Positions 1 to 10,410 of a DNA stretch of 64,000 nucleotides are shown here, one piece after another; position 1 is the first letter of the stretch; each line of letters starts with the position of its first letter. This DNA is from Sphaerisporangium perillae (GTDB taxonomy: Bacteria > Actinomycetota > Actinomycetes > Streptosporangiales > Streptosporangiaceae): assembly GCF_023276435.1 (NCBI RefSeq), contig NZ_JALLPO010000033.1, positions 1-64,000 on the forward strand, in the 5' to 3' direction. The notes beneath the pieces are model-generated. The model ran no database searches. It saw only the letters and a list, made by a program, of their open reading frames with translations, and was not told the origin of the DNA. A program made the translations under genes and the position numbers.

Positions 1-144
1 CACCCAGCCCCCACCCATGCTTGCGGGGTCGTCCGTCCGGCGTGGTTGTTTCTCCCGCCCGTCACGTGTGGTGGGTTGTCAGGCGCCGGGGCGGCGAGGA
101 CCGGTACGGCGGTTCCGGCGCCTTCGTACGGTGGGAAACCCGGG

Positions 145-160
145 GGTCCCTCCTGGGACC
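145..160. terminator. Small hairpin past the beta-propeller gene
   Basis: A 6-bp perfect stem (GGTCCC / GGGACC) with a TCCT loop lies 8 bases beyond the stop codon of the minus-strand gene that ends at 168. It has no T-run. It may be an actinobacterial-type terminator. The rest of 1-167 shows no gene I can support. Confidence 0.35.
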
Positions 161-167
161 GAGTGGT

Positions 168-1565
168 TCACTCGTATGGCCGGGTGGCCACGTGGCGGAG
201 CCGGGTGATGCCTGGAACGGCCAGGCGGCCCGGCTCCCCGCCGTCGTGCCCCTCGCGGACGTCGAACCGCAGGACGCCGTCGGCGACCCCTACATAGAGA
301 CCGGCCTCGTCCGGGGTCACCGCGACGCCCATTGCGGGGCCTGGCAGCCGCCATTCGCGCCGCAGGGCGAGGGTGTAGGGGTCCAGGGAACGTACGGACG
401 GACCGGCGGCGATGTAGAGGTGGTCACCCGCCGCCACGGCGGACGCGCCGCCGGAAGTCCCGCTGCCTGCGGAGGACGGGCTGGATGGCGTGCCGGGGGA
501 GGACGGACTGGATGGCACGCCGGAGGAGGACGGGCTGGATGGCGTGCCGCTGGACGAAGTCCCTGTGGAGGAGGCGACGAGTGTGGTGGTGTCGAGGATG
601 GTGAGTGACTCGGTGCTCGCGCGTATCAGGGTCCTGTGGTCGTCCTCGTACACGTACAGGGCGTCGGCGGAGACCGCGAGCGTGTGCCCTTCCGCGGGGC
701 CTCTCCCGAAAGGTTCGGGGAGGTCGAGGCAGTAGGCCCACCGCTGGCCGAGGTCGAGCACGTGGACGAACGCGTGGACTCCCGTCGTCCTGCCGGCGAC
801 CAGGTCGCGGGTGTGCAGGTGGTCGGGCTGGTGGGTGTAGAGGGTGTAGAGCCGCTGGTGGCCGGGGTCCAGGACGGCGGCGCGCCCGTCGCCGCGCATG
901 GTCTCCTCCGCCCCCTCGGGCACGGGCTGCTTGTCCCTGGTGAGCAGCGGCCACAGCTTGCCCTCCTCGAGGTCGTAGACCCTGACGCGGTAGCTGTCCG
1001 GGGCGGTCGCGGGCAGGTACTGCAGGACGTACAGGGCGTCCCCACCAGGGGAGAAGCCGTCGGGCTCGAAGTTGCCGTCCAGCCGCAGGGTCCTTGGCGC
1101 CGCCTGCCCGGACGGGTCGGCGACGACCATGGTGGTGGTACGGCGCCCGGGCTTGCCGTAGGGGGAGGCCGGAGGAGGGGCGGTGAGGGCCACCACGTTG
1201 CCCGACGAGGACACCACACGAGGAACCAGACCTGGTGGGATCGTCGTACGGAACAGCTCCGCGCCGGTACGAGCGTCCAGGGTCAGCAGCTCGCCCGCCG
1301 GGGACACGGTGTGGAGACGCTCCCAGCCGGCCGCCGGCACGGGCCGTGCCGGCGAGAACAGCGTGGCGCCGCTCTGGGCGTCGATGGCCGACACCTGCGC
1401 CGAGACGTCGGCGTACAGCAGCAGGCCCTCGGCCCGCGGTGTGCCGGCCGCCACAGGGCGTGCGGCGGCGGAGGGACGGGTGCCGCCCGGGCCGCTCGTG
1501 CACGATGTGAGCAGTGCCGCGCCGGCGACACCGCCCGTGAACCTGAAGAAGTCGCGTCGCTCCAT
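168..1565 (-). CDS. Secreted Tat/lipoprotein beta-propeller protein
   Basis: 465-aa protein. The start is placed at the ATG giving MERRDFFRF, a twin-arginine-like motif followed by a hydrophobic stretch and the lipobox LLTSC at about residues 18-22, so it is probably an exported lipoprotein. The body reads as a PQQ/YncE-like WD beta-propeller, with repeated blade-like segments (SAIDAQSGATLF, TLDARTGAELF, SLDPYTLALRREW). Blades are interrupted at about residues 338-365 by a Ser/Pro/Gly linker made of three 9-residue repeats (SSPSSxGxP), encoded by a 27-bp tandem array at 471-551. The reading frame stays open upstream to 2069, but that extension overlaps the hyuA start and is rejected. Function unknown; a surface binding or sensing role is a guess. 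Confidence 0.85.
   Translation of the reverse strand: MERRDFFRFTGGVAGAALLTSCTSGPGGTRPSAAARPVAAGTPRAEGLLLYADVSAQVSAIDAQSGATLFSPARPVPAAGWERLHTVSPAGELLTLDARTGAELFRTTIPPGLVPRVVSSSGNVVALTAPPPASPYGKPGRRTTTMVVADPSGQAAPRTLRLDGNFEPDGFSPGGDALYVLQYLPATAPDSYRVRVYDLEEGKLWPLLTRDKQPVPEGAEETMRGDGRAAVLDPGHQRLYTLYTHQPDHLHTRDLVAGRTTGVHAFVHVLDLGQRWAYCLDLPEPFGRGPAEGHTLAVSADALYVYEDDHRTLIRASTESLTILDTTTLVASSTGTSSSGTPSSPSSSGVPSSPSSPGTPSSPSSAGSGTSGGASAVAAGDHLYIAAGPSVRSLDPYTLALRREWRLPGPAMGVAVTPDEAGLYVGVADGVLRFDVREGHDGGEPGRLAVPGITRLRHVATRPYE
471..551. repeat. 27-bp x3 in-frame tandem repeat
   Basis: Three adjacent 27-bp units (471-497, 498-524, 525-551) differ at a few positions. On the minus strand they encode the Ser/Pro/Gly linker of the beta-propeller protein. 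The period keeps the reading frame. Confidence 0.9.
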
Positions 1566-1794
1566 GCCCTTCCTACCGCGGGAGCCGCCTGGAGGTTCCA
1601 CCCACCATTCGCGGAGCCGCCTGGGGGTTCGACCCGGCGTCGCGAGGAACGCTTCCTCCCGCTGGAACCGTCCGGAGGCTCCACTCGGCGTCGCCGAGGA
1701 TGGCCCGGAGGGCGGAAAGTGCCGAGGAATGGGCCATTTCTTGGCGGATGTCGCTGATTCGGGAGGCTGGAGGGGTTCAGTAAACACTGGAAGC

Positions 1795-3858
1795 ATGCGC
1801 AGCGTCCGTATCGGCGTCGACACCGGGGGCACGTTCACCGACGTGGTCGCGGTGGACGAGCAGACCGGTGAGATCACCACGACCAAGACCCCTTCCACGC
1901 CCGGCGACCCGGCGGACGGGTTCATGAACGGCGTGCACAAGATCCTGGCCGGTCGTGACCTGTCCGAGGTCGCCGGCATCGTGCACGGCACCACCGTCGC
2001 CACCAACCAGCTCCTGGAGGACCGCCCCGTCGATCTGGGCTTCGTCACCACCGAGGGGTTCGAGTTCATCCTGGAGATCGCCCGGCAGAGTGTCCCGGAC
2101 GGCTACGGCAACTCCTACTTCTGGGTGAAGCCGCCGCGCATCGTGCCCGTGCACCGGGTGAAGACGGTCGGCGGGCGGCTGGACCACCTGGGCGAGGAGG
2201 TTCGGCCGTTCGACGAGGAGCAGGCCATAGAGGTGGCACGGTGGTTCCGCGACCAGGGTGTCACGGCCGTCGGGGTGTGCTTCCTGCACTCCTACGCCAA
2301 CCCGGCGCACGAGCGTCTCATGCGCGGCGTGCTCGAGCGCGAGCATCCCGGCGTGGTCGTGTCCCTGTCGAGTGACGTCCTGCGCGAGTACCGCGAGTAC
2401 GAGCGCTCGGTGACGACCCTGGTCGACGCGGCCGTCAAGCCCACGATGCGTCGCTACATCGACGCACTGTCCTCGCGCCTCGGCATGCCGTTCTCGGTGA
2501 TGAAGAGCAACGGCGGGGTGCTGTCGGCGGCCGAGGTGGTCCACCAGCCGATCGCGACGGTGCTGTCCGGCCCGGCCGCCGGCGCGCTGGGCGCCGCGCT
2601 CATCGCCGGCGGCGCGGGCCATCCGTCGGTCATCACGCTGGACGGCGGCGGCACCTCGACGGACGTCGCGGTCGTCGTCGACGGCGAGCCGTCCCTGACC
2701 ACCGAGGGGTCCATCGGCCGCTACCCCTGCAAGATCCCGATGATCGACATCGTGACGGTCGGCGCGGGCGGCGGCTCGATCGCGTGGATCTCGCCGGAGG
2801 GCACGCTCAAGGTCGGGCCGAGGTCCGCCGGGGCCGACCCCGGGCCGATCTGCTACGGCAAGGGCGGAACCGAGGTGACGGTCACCGACGCCCATGTCTT
2901 CCTCGGCCGCGTGCCGCCGCACCTGCTCGGCGGCGAGATCCCCCTGGACACGGCGGCGGCGCGGTCCGGCATCGAGGCGCTGGCGGACAAGCTGGGGCTG
3001 TCCCCGGAGCGCACGGCGGTGGGCATCCTGGAGATCAGCGCCTTCAACCAGTCGAACGCCATCCGGCAGCTCACGGTCAAGCGCGGGCTCGACGTGCGCG
3101 ACTTCCCGATGGTGGCCTTCGGTGGCTCGGGACCGCTCCTGGTCTGCCGCCTCATCGACATCCTGTCCGTCCCCGCGGTCGTCGTGCCCGCCAACCCGGG
3201 CAACGTCTCGGCGTTCGGGCTGCTCACGGTGGACGTGAAGAACGACTACGTGCGCACGCACGTGACCCGCGAGCTGTCGCTGGAGACGGCGGCCGCCATC
3301 CTCGGCGACCTGGAGGCGCAGGCGGCCGACGCCCTGGACCGCGAAGGCTTCCCGGCCGGGCGGCACGTCTACGCGCGCAGCGCCGACCTGCGCTACTACG
3401 GCCAGGCCTACGAGGTGCGGGTCCCCGCGCCGTCCGGCCCGCTCGACGAGGCGTGGCGTGCGGAGGTCCTCGACCGGTTCCACCAGGCCCACCACCGGCT
3501 CTACGGGTACGGCTACCGCGACGATCCCCGTCACGCCGTCGAATGGGTCAACCTGCGGGTGTCCGGCATCGGCCCGATCACCCGCCCGGTCGTCCCCGAA
3601 CTGCCGCCCGCCGGGGACGGCCCGCCGCCGCCCCCGGACCACCGGCGGGTGTACTTCGACGAGGACCCCGCCTCGCCGCTCCAGGAGGACGGCTGGTGGA
3701 CGGCGCCAGTCCACCGGCGCGCGGACCTGCGCCGCGGTGACGTCGTCACCGGCCCGGCGGTGATCGAGGAGTACGGTTCCACGCTTCCGTTGCACCCGGG
3801 ATTCACCGCCGAGGTGGACGCCCACGGAAACCTCGTAGTGAAGGGAGCGGGCCGGTGA
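1795..3858 (+). CDS. hyuA: Hydantoinase/oxoprolinase family protein, subunit A
   Basis: 687 aa, the usual length of HyuA (N-methylhydantoinase A / acetone carboxylase beta / 5-oxoprolinase family), which opens cyclic amides in ATP-dependent reactions. The N-terminal nucleotide-binding signature GVDTGGTFTDVV is at about residues 7-18, HGTTVATN near 63, the second phosphate-binding motif GGGTSTDVAVV near 283-293 and GAGGGSIAW near 322. The start is the ATG just before MRSVRIGVDTGG; the open frame to 1183 is spurious because homologues begin at this motif. It overlaps hyuB by GTGA (4 bp), so the two are translationally coupled. Substrate (hydantoin, N-methylhydantoin, oxoproline or other) cannot be read from sequence. 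No racemase or carbamoylase gene lies beside it. Confidence 0.93.
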   Translation: MRSVRIGVDTGGTFTDVVAVDEQTGEITTTKTPSTPGDPADGFMNGVHKILAGRDLSEVAGIVHGTTVATNQLLEDRPVDLGFVTTEGFEFILEIARQSVPDGYGNSYFWVKPPRIVPVHRVKTVGGRLDHLGEEVRPFDEEQAIEVARWFRDQGVTAVGVCFLHSYANPAHERLMRGVLEREHPGVVVSLSSDVLREYREYERSVTTLVDAAVKPTMRRYIDALSSRLGMPFSVMKSNGGVLSAAEVVHQPIATVLSGPAAGALGAALIAGGAGHPSVITLDGGGTSTDVAVVVDGEPSLTTEGSIGRYPCKIPMIDIVTVGAGGGSIAWISPEGTLKVGPRSAGADPGPICYGKGGTEVTVTDAHVFLGRVPPHLLGGEIPLDTAAARSGIEALADKLGLSPERTAVGILEISAFNQSNAIRQLTVKRGLDVRDFPMVAFGGSGPLLVCRLIDILSVPAVVVPANPGNVSAFGLLTVDVKNDYVRTHVTRELSLETAAAILGDLEAQAADALDREGFPAGRHVYARSADLRYYGQAYEVRVPAPSGPLDEAWRAEVLDRFHQAHHRLYGYGYRDDPRHAVEWVNLRVSGIGPITRPVVPELPPAGDGPPPPPDHRRVYFDEDPASPLQEDGWWTAPVHRRADLRRGDVVTGPAVIEEYGSTLPLHPGFTAEVDAHGNLVVKGAGR

Positions 3859-5726
3859 CAGCGGTCGACCCGGTGCTGGTGGAGATCGTCGAGGGGACGC
3901 TCGCGTCGGTGGAGATGGAGGTCGAGACGGCCATCGCCCGCACGGCCCGCTCGCCGATGATCCGCGACGCGCACGACTTCCGCGCGGGGATCCACGACGT
4001 GCGGCTGCGCAAGCTGACCGGCCGCTCGTACTCGGCCCTCGTCCAGCCGATCGTGCGCGACTTCCCGGTCGCGGAGATGAACCCCGGGGACGTCTTCTTC
4101 CACAACGACGTCTACCTCTCCGAAGGCGGCATCGGCCACCTGCCCGACCTGTGCGTCACCGTCCCGGTGTTCCACGACGGCGAGGTGGTGGCGTTCGTGC
4201 AGGCGTTCGGGCACCATGACGACATCGGCGGGGCCGTCCCCGGCTCGATGCCCTCACGCGCGGTCAGCGCCTTCGAGGAAGGGCTGATGGTCCCGCCGAT
4301 CAAGCTATGGGACCGGGGCGTCCCCAACAGGGCTGCCCTGACCATCATGACCAGGAACTCCCGGATGCCCGACTCGCTGGCCGGGGACCTGGACGCCGAG
4401 TGCTCCGCCTGTCTCATGGGCGCCCGCCGCCTCGGCGAGCTGTTCGACAGGTACGGCAGGGCCGCGGTCGAGGCGTGCTTCGACGCGATCATCTCCAAGA
4501 CCACCGAGACCTTCCGGCGTGAGCTGCTGGCCAAGATCCCGGCGGGCGTGCACGTCTGGGAGGACTACGCCGAGCACGACGGCGTGGACGAGCCAAGGCT
4601 GCACGCCCAGCGCATCACGCTCACCGTCGACCATTCCGCCGACACGCCGCTGGTCATCGACTTCACCGGCACCTCGCCGCAGGCCAAGGGGCCCATCAAC
4701 CACGCCGGCGACTACGCCGACGGGGTGTTCCTGAAGAAGTGGCTGGCGCCCATCCTGCGCAACCTGGCCGACACCCCGGAACGCATGGCCGAGCTGGACG
4801 TCAACGAGGGCGTGGTGCCGCTGATCGAGATGCGGTTCCCGGAGAAGGGCACGCTGCTCACCCCGATCTTCCCCGCGCCCACCAACGCCCGCACGTTCGT
4901 CATCCTGCGGCTGCTCGGCGTGCTCGCCGGGGTCCTCGCCAAGGCCACCGGAGGGCGGATGCCCGCCGACCAGGAGACCATCCGCTACACCGGCGTGTAC
5001 GGGGACGACGACGAGGGCCGGCCGTACCTGATGAGAGAGGTCCTCGGCGGCGGCTCCGGCGGGCGCTGGTACGCCGACGGCGAGGACACCATCCACGTCG
5101 TCCCCGACTCGCGCAACATCCCCGTCGAGTTCGCCGAGTCGCGCTGGCCGTTCCGGGTGGAGCGCCTCGGCCTGGCCCGCGACTCCGGCGGTCCCGGTCT
5201 CTACCGGGGCGGCCTCGGGTACGACAAGCACATCCGGATGCTGCGCGACGCCTCGTTCATGTCCATCGCCGACCGCTCCATCCTGGCCTGCTGGGGAGTG
5301 AACGCCGGCCGGGCCGGGCGCCCTTTCCTGGTCACCGTCGGCGACCAGGAGATGGAGGGGCTCGTGGACGACTTCCCGGTGAAGGCGGGGGAGATCGTCC
5401 GGGTCAGGACCACCGGAGGCGGCGGCTGGGGCTCGCCCTACGACCGCGACCCCGAGCTGGTGGCCGCGGACGTCCGGGACGGCAAGGTCTCCGCCGAGGG
5501 CGCCCGCGACGACTACGGCGTCATCCTGTACGGCCCCGCCGACGAGCCGCGGGTCGCCGGCGCGGCCACCGAGGACCTGCGCGCCGCGCTCCGCGCCGCC
5601 CGGCCGGCGACCTTCTTCGACCGGGGCCCGGGCTACCCCCTGCTGTCGGGCGGCCGCCCGCACGCCGACGTGGACGTCATCGACGGCGGCGGCGGGGACG
5701 GCGCGGACGATGACCGCGCACGGTGA
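3855..5726 (+). CDS. hyuB: Hydantoinase B/oxoprolinase family protein, subunit B
   Basis: 623-aa partner of HyuA. GTG start inside the hyuA stop (GTGA overlap). Family motifs: NDVYLSEGGIGHLPD at about residues 84-98, QAFGHHDDIGG near 116, DFTGTSPQAKGPINH near 272, and the Gly-rich C-terminal TTGGGGWGSPYDRDPE near 519. HyuB proteins form a heteromeric complex with HyuA and carry part of the hydrolase active site. A 40-residue C-terminal tail ends in an Asp/Gly-rich stretch (DVIDGGGGDG). Same operon as hyuA; no third gene follows on this strand. Confidence 0.93.
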   Translation: MTAVDPVLVEIVEGTLASVEMEVETAIARTARSPMIRDAHDFRAGIHDVRLRKLTGRSYSALVQPIVRDFPVAEMNPGDVFFHNDVYLSEGGIGHLPDLCVTVPVFHDGEVVAFVQAFGHHDDIGGAVPGSMPSRAVSAFEEGLMVPPIKLWDRGVPNRAALTIMTRNSRMPDSLAGDLDAECSACLMGARRLGELFDRYGRAAVEACFDAIISKTTETFRRELLAKIPAGVHVWEDYAEHDGVDEPRLHAQRITLTVDHSADTPLVIDFTGTSPQAKGPINHAGDYADGVFLKKWLAPILRNLADTPERMAELDVNEGVVPLIEMRFPEKGTLLTPIFPAPTNARTFVILRLLGVLAGVLAKATGGRMPADQETIRYTGVYGDDDEGRPYLMREVLGGGSGGRWYADGEDTIHVVPDSRNIPVEFAESRWPFRVERLGLARDSGGPGLYRGGLGYDKHIRMLRDASFMSIADRSILACWGVNAGRAGRPFLVTVGDQEMEGLVDDFPVKAGEIVRVRTTGGGGWGSPYDRDPELVAADVRDGKVSAEGARDDYGVILYGPADEPRVAGAATEDLRAALRAARPATFFDRGPGYPLLSGGRPHADVDVIDGGGGDGADDDRAR

Positions 5727-5777
5727 CGGTGGCGGGTGGAGGACGGGGTGACGTGACGGCGGCTGATGGAGGACGGG

Positions 5778-5864
5778 CTCCTTCACCAGCCGCTCGCACC
5801 CGAAGAACAGGTCGGCGTGCTCCGGCCCGAAGGTCGCCGGCCCGAGGTAGGGCGCGGGAACGCA
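5778..5864 (-). pseudogene. Remnant of an nSTAND-type NTPase gene
   Basis: A 29-codon open stretch on the minus strand reads CVPAPYLGPATFGPEHADLF then FGCERLVKE. This is very close to the signature that starts the NTPase module in actinobacterial nSTAND/WD40 proteins (pattern PYxGLxxFxxEDAxxFFGRExLVxxL). No start codon precedes it in frame and similarity stops right after ERLVKE, before any Walker A. It therefore looks like a decayed fragment of a larger deleted gene. The family assignment rests on one motif read by eye. Confidence 0.6.
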
Positions 5865-5964
5865 TGAAAGAGTCTTTCCGGATCGCCGGAGCCATCCGAC
5901 GGCCCATCATGACCCGAGGCTGAATCCCCGATCCCCTCGCTCGGGCGACCGCCGTTCCGGGTTC

Positions 5965-6390
5965 TCACGAGGACGCCGGCGTCGCATTCACTCGCGGTCT
6001 CGGATGGACGCCCAAGGCGAACCAGACCACGCAGCGCGGACGCTCCTCGATGAAGCCCCACTGATCGGACAGGGCGCGCAACAGGCGGATCCCCCTGCCG
6101 GACTCCGCCAGGTCGCCCCTGGCATGCCGGCAGACGCACGGCGAGGTCTCCGCTCCCTCGTCGACCACCTCGATCTGCACACGCTCCTGGCCGTCGAGGA
6201 GGACGACGACGCCGACCGCGGCCGACCGCGTGTGCACCACCGCGTTGGTGAAGGTCTCCGACAGCAGGAGCACGGCGTCGTCACGGCGCGGATGCCCGTC
6301 GAGGAGCTTGCCCACCCACCGCCGGGCCTCGCCCACCGCCGCCTCCCGGGCGGGGAAAGCCATCCTCTCCAGCAGGCCCGGATCCGGCAT
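5965..6390 (-). CDS. RsbW-like anti-sigma regulatory ATPase
   Basis: Start at the ATG giving MPDPGLLERMAFP (141 aa); an alternative upstream start at 6456 would add 22 residues. Single HATPase_c_2 domain: N-box LLLSETFTNAVVHT with the Glu/Asn pair, G1-like EVVDEG, G2 ESGRGIRLLRALSDQWG. Serine-kinase anti-sigma/anti-anti-sigma partner proteins of this kind are abundant in actinomycetes and bind or phosphorylate STAS or sigma partners. No STAS, DUF397 or sigma gene is adjacent, so the partner is unknown. Confidence 0.85.
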   Translation of the reverse strand: MPDPGLLERMAFPAREAAVGEARRWVGKLLDGHPRRDDAVLLLSETFTNAVVHTRSAAVGVVVLLDGQERVQIEVVDEGAETSPCVCRHARGDLAESGRGIRLLRALSDQWGFIEERPRCVVWFALGVHPRPRVNATPASS

Positions 6391-6456
6391 GGAACTCCTC
6401 GCGCCGCTCCGCGCCGCTCCGGTCGAGCCGACGTCCCCACCGTCTGCACCGGGCAC

Positions 6457-7714
<1,258 letters not shown>

Positions 7715-7835
7715 TCCGGCCCGCCGGTAAGGCACAGACGGCCAGAGGTGAGTCACTGGGCGCGAGGTCAACTGCTGGTGTCGGCCGCTCCCTGAACGGG
7801 TTGCGCTCCCGGGAAAACCCGGAAGGATACGCGGC

Positions 7836-9559
7836 ATGGCGAAAGTCATGGTGACCGAGGGGTTGATCCGCCGTTGTGCGGACGGGCGCTCCTTCGAACG
7901 CGGTCGGGCGTACTTTGCTCAGGGGCGGGTGCGCAGACTGGCCGTCGACGGGACGATCGTGACGGCGACGGTGGACGGCCCGGGACCTACCGGGTACGGC
8001 TGCGCGTGACGGCCACTGAACTCGACGGGCAGTGCAGCTGCCCCTACGGCGCGGACGGCATGTTCTGCAAGCATTGCGTCGCGGTCGGGCTGGCTTGGCT
8101 GGCGCGGGGCGAGCCGATCGCCGAGCCGTCCGCTGTCCCGGAGAAGATCACCGATGAGAGGCTGCGCGGCTTCCTTCAGGCGCGGGACCCGCGGTGGCTG
8201 GCCGACGAACTGCTGCGCGCCGCGCAGGCCGATCCCCTGCTGCGGGCGCGGCTGGAGGTCGCGGCGGGTGCCGATGCCCGGCACGCCTTTGATGAGCGCA
8301 ACCTGCGCACCCGCTTGGACGACGTGATCGAGCTCGACGATTATGTGTCCTACGGCGAGGCATACTCCCACTTCGGCCGAGTCGCCGACGTGTTGGGCGA
8401 GGTGGCGGAGCTGATCGGTGCGGGGTTCGCCGACAACGCCATCGAGCTGGCCGAATACGCGATGGAGCTGATCGAGGCCTCGGCAGGCGCTGTCGACGAT
8501 TCCAACGGCGAGGTCGGCGGTGCGCTCGCCCTGGCGCAACAGATCCATCTGGACGCCTGTACGGCGGGCGGTCCCGACCCGGTCGCGCTCGCGGATCGGT
8601 TGGTGGACCGCGCTCTGTCCAGCGACTACGAGGTGTTCCTCGATGCGATGCCCGGTTACGCCGAGGTTCTCGGCGAGGCGGGGATGACCCGCTACCGGCA
8701 GCGGGTGGAGGCGGCCTGGCAAGCACTGCCCCCCAAGCAACCCGGCGTTTACGGCGACGGCCGGTTCACCGTCACCTACCTGATGGAGCGCCTGGCCGAA
8801 TGTCAGGGCGGCACCGACGCGCTGATCGAGATCCTGGCGCATGATGTCACCTCCGGCTACGACGTGCTGCGGATCGCACAGAAGCTGGCCGATGACCACC
8901 GGGACGAGGAGGCGCTGGTGTGGATCCAGCGCGGCCTGGACGATTTCGGCGGCGCCGTACACGGAGACCGGCTTCGTAGCCTGGGTGCGGACTGCCTGCT
9001 GCGCCTGGGCCGCCGGGAGGAGGCCGCCCGGCACCTGTGGGCCAACTTCGAAGACAGCCCGTCGCTCGCGGACTACCAGGCGTTGCACGCGGCGGCGGGC
9101 GAGGACTTTCCCGTGTGGCGGGAGCGGGCGCTGACCCTGTTGCGTGCGCAGCCTGCGGCGGTCGAGCGCCACATGGGCGTCCGCTACGTCCAGAGCGCGG
9201 GGCGCTCGGTCCTGGTGGAGGTCCTGCTGTGGGAGGGGGACGTCGACCACGCGTGGCAGGCCGCGCAGCAGGGCGGGTGCCATCAGGATCTGTGGCTCCG
9301 GGTGGCCAGGGCACGCGCAGCCACCCACCCGGCCGACGCCCTACCCGTTCTGCGGCGGGCCGCAGAACGGCTGATCGAGCAGAAGAACCGCTCGTCCTAC
9401 CAGCAGGCAGCCGAACTGCTGGCCGAGTCCGAGGCCCTGTCCATGAGGTGCGGGCAGAGCGAGGGGTTCCAGGCGTACATGGTCGGCCTGCGGGCGGCGA
9501 ACAAGCCCAAGCGGGCCCTACGGGAGGAACTCGATCGGGCTCGCCTCCCCGGTGGGTAG
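7836..9559 (+). pseudogene. SWIM zinc-finger protein gene, frameshifted
   Basis: The natural start is ATG 7836 behind a good ribosome site (GGAAGGA, 7821-7827), giving MAKVMVTEGLIRRCADGRSF, a typical SWIM-protein N-terminus. That frame stops at 8009 after 57 codons. Homology continues in the +2 frame from about 7982 (GTYRVRLRVTATE) to 9559. The switch lies at 7977-7984 in a GGCCCGGGACC run, consistent with one missing base. The SWIM motif CSCPYGADGMFCKH (CxC-x8-CxH, zinc and DNA/protein binding) is in the downstream frame at 8033-8074. The remaining ~480 residues are a helical repeat region common to these proteins. It is either a recent pseudogene or a sequencing error. Confidence 0.85.
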
Positions 9560-9577
9560 GGGGGCGGATTCGAGACG

Positions 9578-9979
9578 TCACTCCGGCGCGATCAGCGTGA
9601 CTCTCGGAAAGTAGGTGCGGTATCTGGCTGCATCTCGCGTGAGCAGCCGGTAGTGCTTCACGGCCGCGTGCGCCCCGATGTAGAAGTCGGGCAGCGGTGA
9701 TGTCTTCCCCCCGCCCCTACGCCGGTATATCCCGTAGGCCTTGCCGACAAGGAAACCTGCTTCGTAGGGGAGCGGCTCGCGGCGGTAGTCCTCGGAAGGA
9801 AGGGCGTATTCGAGCTCCTCCATTGTCTCGATCCCCGCTGACAGCTCTGCGTAAATGATGGGATTGATCACAATTGGCCCTTCGTCCGCGGCTGCCGCCA
9901 GAGCCACGGACGACCACTTCTGCCACCTGGAGTCCTCGCCGATCACGTCGATCAGAACGCAGGAGTCGACAAGGGTCAC
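9578..9979 (-). CDS. vapC: VapC-like PIN-domain toxin
   Basis: 133-aa PIN ribonuclease. The four acidic metal ligands are in place: D5 (VDSCVLID), E45 (YAELSAG), D98 (LPDFYIGAHA) and D116 (LTRDAARY). It lies 30 bp downstream of an AbrB-type antitoxin on the same strand, the standard type II toxin-antitoxin order. VapC toxins cleave tRNA or rRNA when the antitoxin is lost; the target here is unknown. Confidence 0.9.
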   Translation of the reverse strand: MTLVDSCVLIDVIGEDSRWQKWSSVALAAAADEGPIVINPIIYAELSAGIETMEELEYALPSEDYRREPLPYEAGFLVGKAYGIYRRRGGGKTSPLPDFYIGAHAAVKHYRLLTRDAARYRTYFPRVTLIAPE

Positions 9980-10009
9980 AGGTGTCCGAATGACTGCCAG
10001 ATCAGTCTT

Positions 10010-10234
10010 TTAACCACGTAGGAGCTCCATCAACTCATCTGTGCTCATTGTGAGCCGGGCACTGTTCTGCAGCCGCTTGACCATTCGCTGCCCCCGGGTC
10101 AGCCCCTCGTCCGTACGTACGATCCGTACGCTGCTGCCCTCAACGACGAAGTCGACCTCATCGCCTTCGTGAAGGTTCAGCTGCTGTCGGATTTCGGCCG
10201 GGATGGTGACCTGCCCCTTCGATGTGATCTTCAT
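10010..10234 (-). CDS. vapB: AbrB/VapB-type antitoxin
   Basis: 74 aa. N-terminal SpoVT/AbrB looped-hinge DNA-binding domain with the hallmark MKITSKGQVTIPAEIR at residues 1-16. The C-terminal 30 residues (about 45-74) would wrap the PIN toxin. The longer open frame to 10369 has no homology and is rejected. A GGGAGG ribosome site sits 6-7 nt before the ATG and a TAATAC box at 10252-10257 (minus strand) is a plausible -10. Such antitoxins usually repress their own promoter. Confidence 0.92.
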   Translation of the reverse strand: MKITSKGQVTIPAEIRQQLNLHEGDEVDFVVEGSSVRIVRTDEGLTRGQRMVKRLQNSARLTMSTDELMELLRG

Positions 10235-10251
10235 GAAAGCCTCCCTACGAA

Positions 10252-10257
10252 GTATTA
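10252..10257 (-). promoter_or_regulatory. Probable -10 box of vapBC
   Basis: On the minus strand TAATAC lies 17 nt before the antitoxin ATG, flanked by TACG and CGTA half-sites (about 10246-10263) that could bind the antitoxin. No convincing -35 was found. From 10264 to 10410 I see nothing else. Confidence 0.45.
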
Positions 10258-10410
10258 CCCGTAAGAGGTAGGAACACGTCCACCGTCTTCGAGGAGGTCT
10301 GGTCGCGGTCGTGGCGGTGCTTGTTCCGCCACGCGGGGGTGACCGTCGAGGATGTCGGGGATCCACCACCGCGCCTCGCCGACGGACCTCCTAGGCCGGG
10401 AACGTGGCCT

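Noticed and set aside
1566-2069. N-terminal extension of the beta-propeller frame
   Set aside because: Overlaps the hyuA start, and the Tat/lipobox start at 1565 is far better.
1777-3825. Long minus-strand ORF (682 aa) opposite hyuA
   Set aside because: Antisense shadow of a GC-rich gene; Arg/Val/Gly-rich, no homology, while the plus strand has a complete HyuA.
4305-5786. Long minus-strand ORF opposite hyuB
   Set aside because: Shadow frame. Only its very start joins the nSTAND remnant, which is reported separately.
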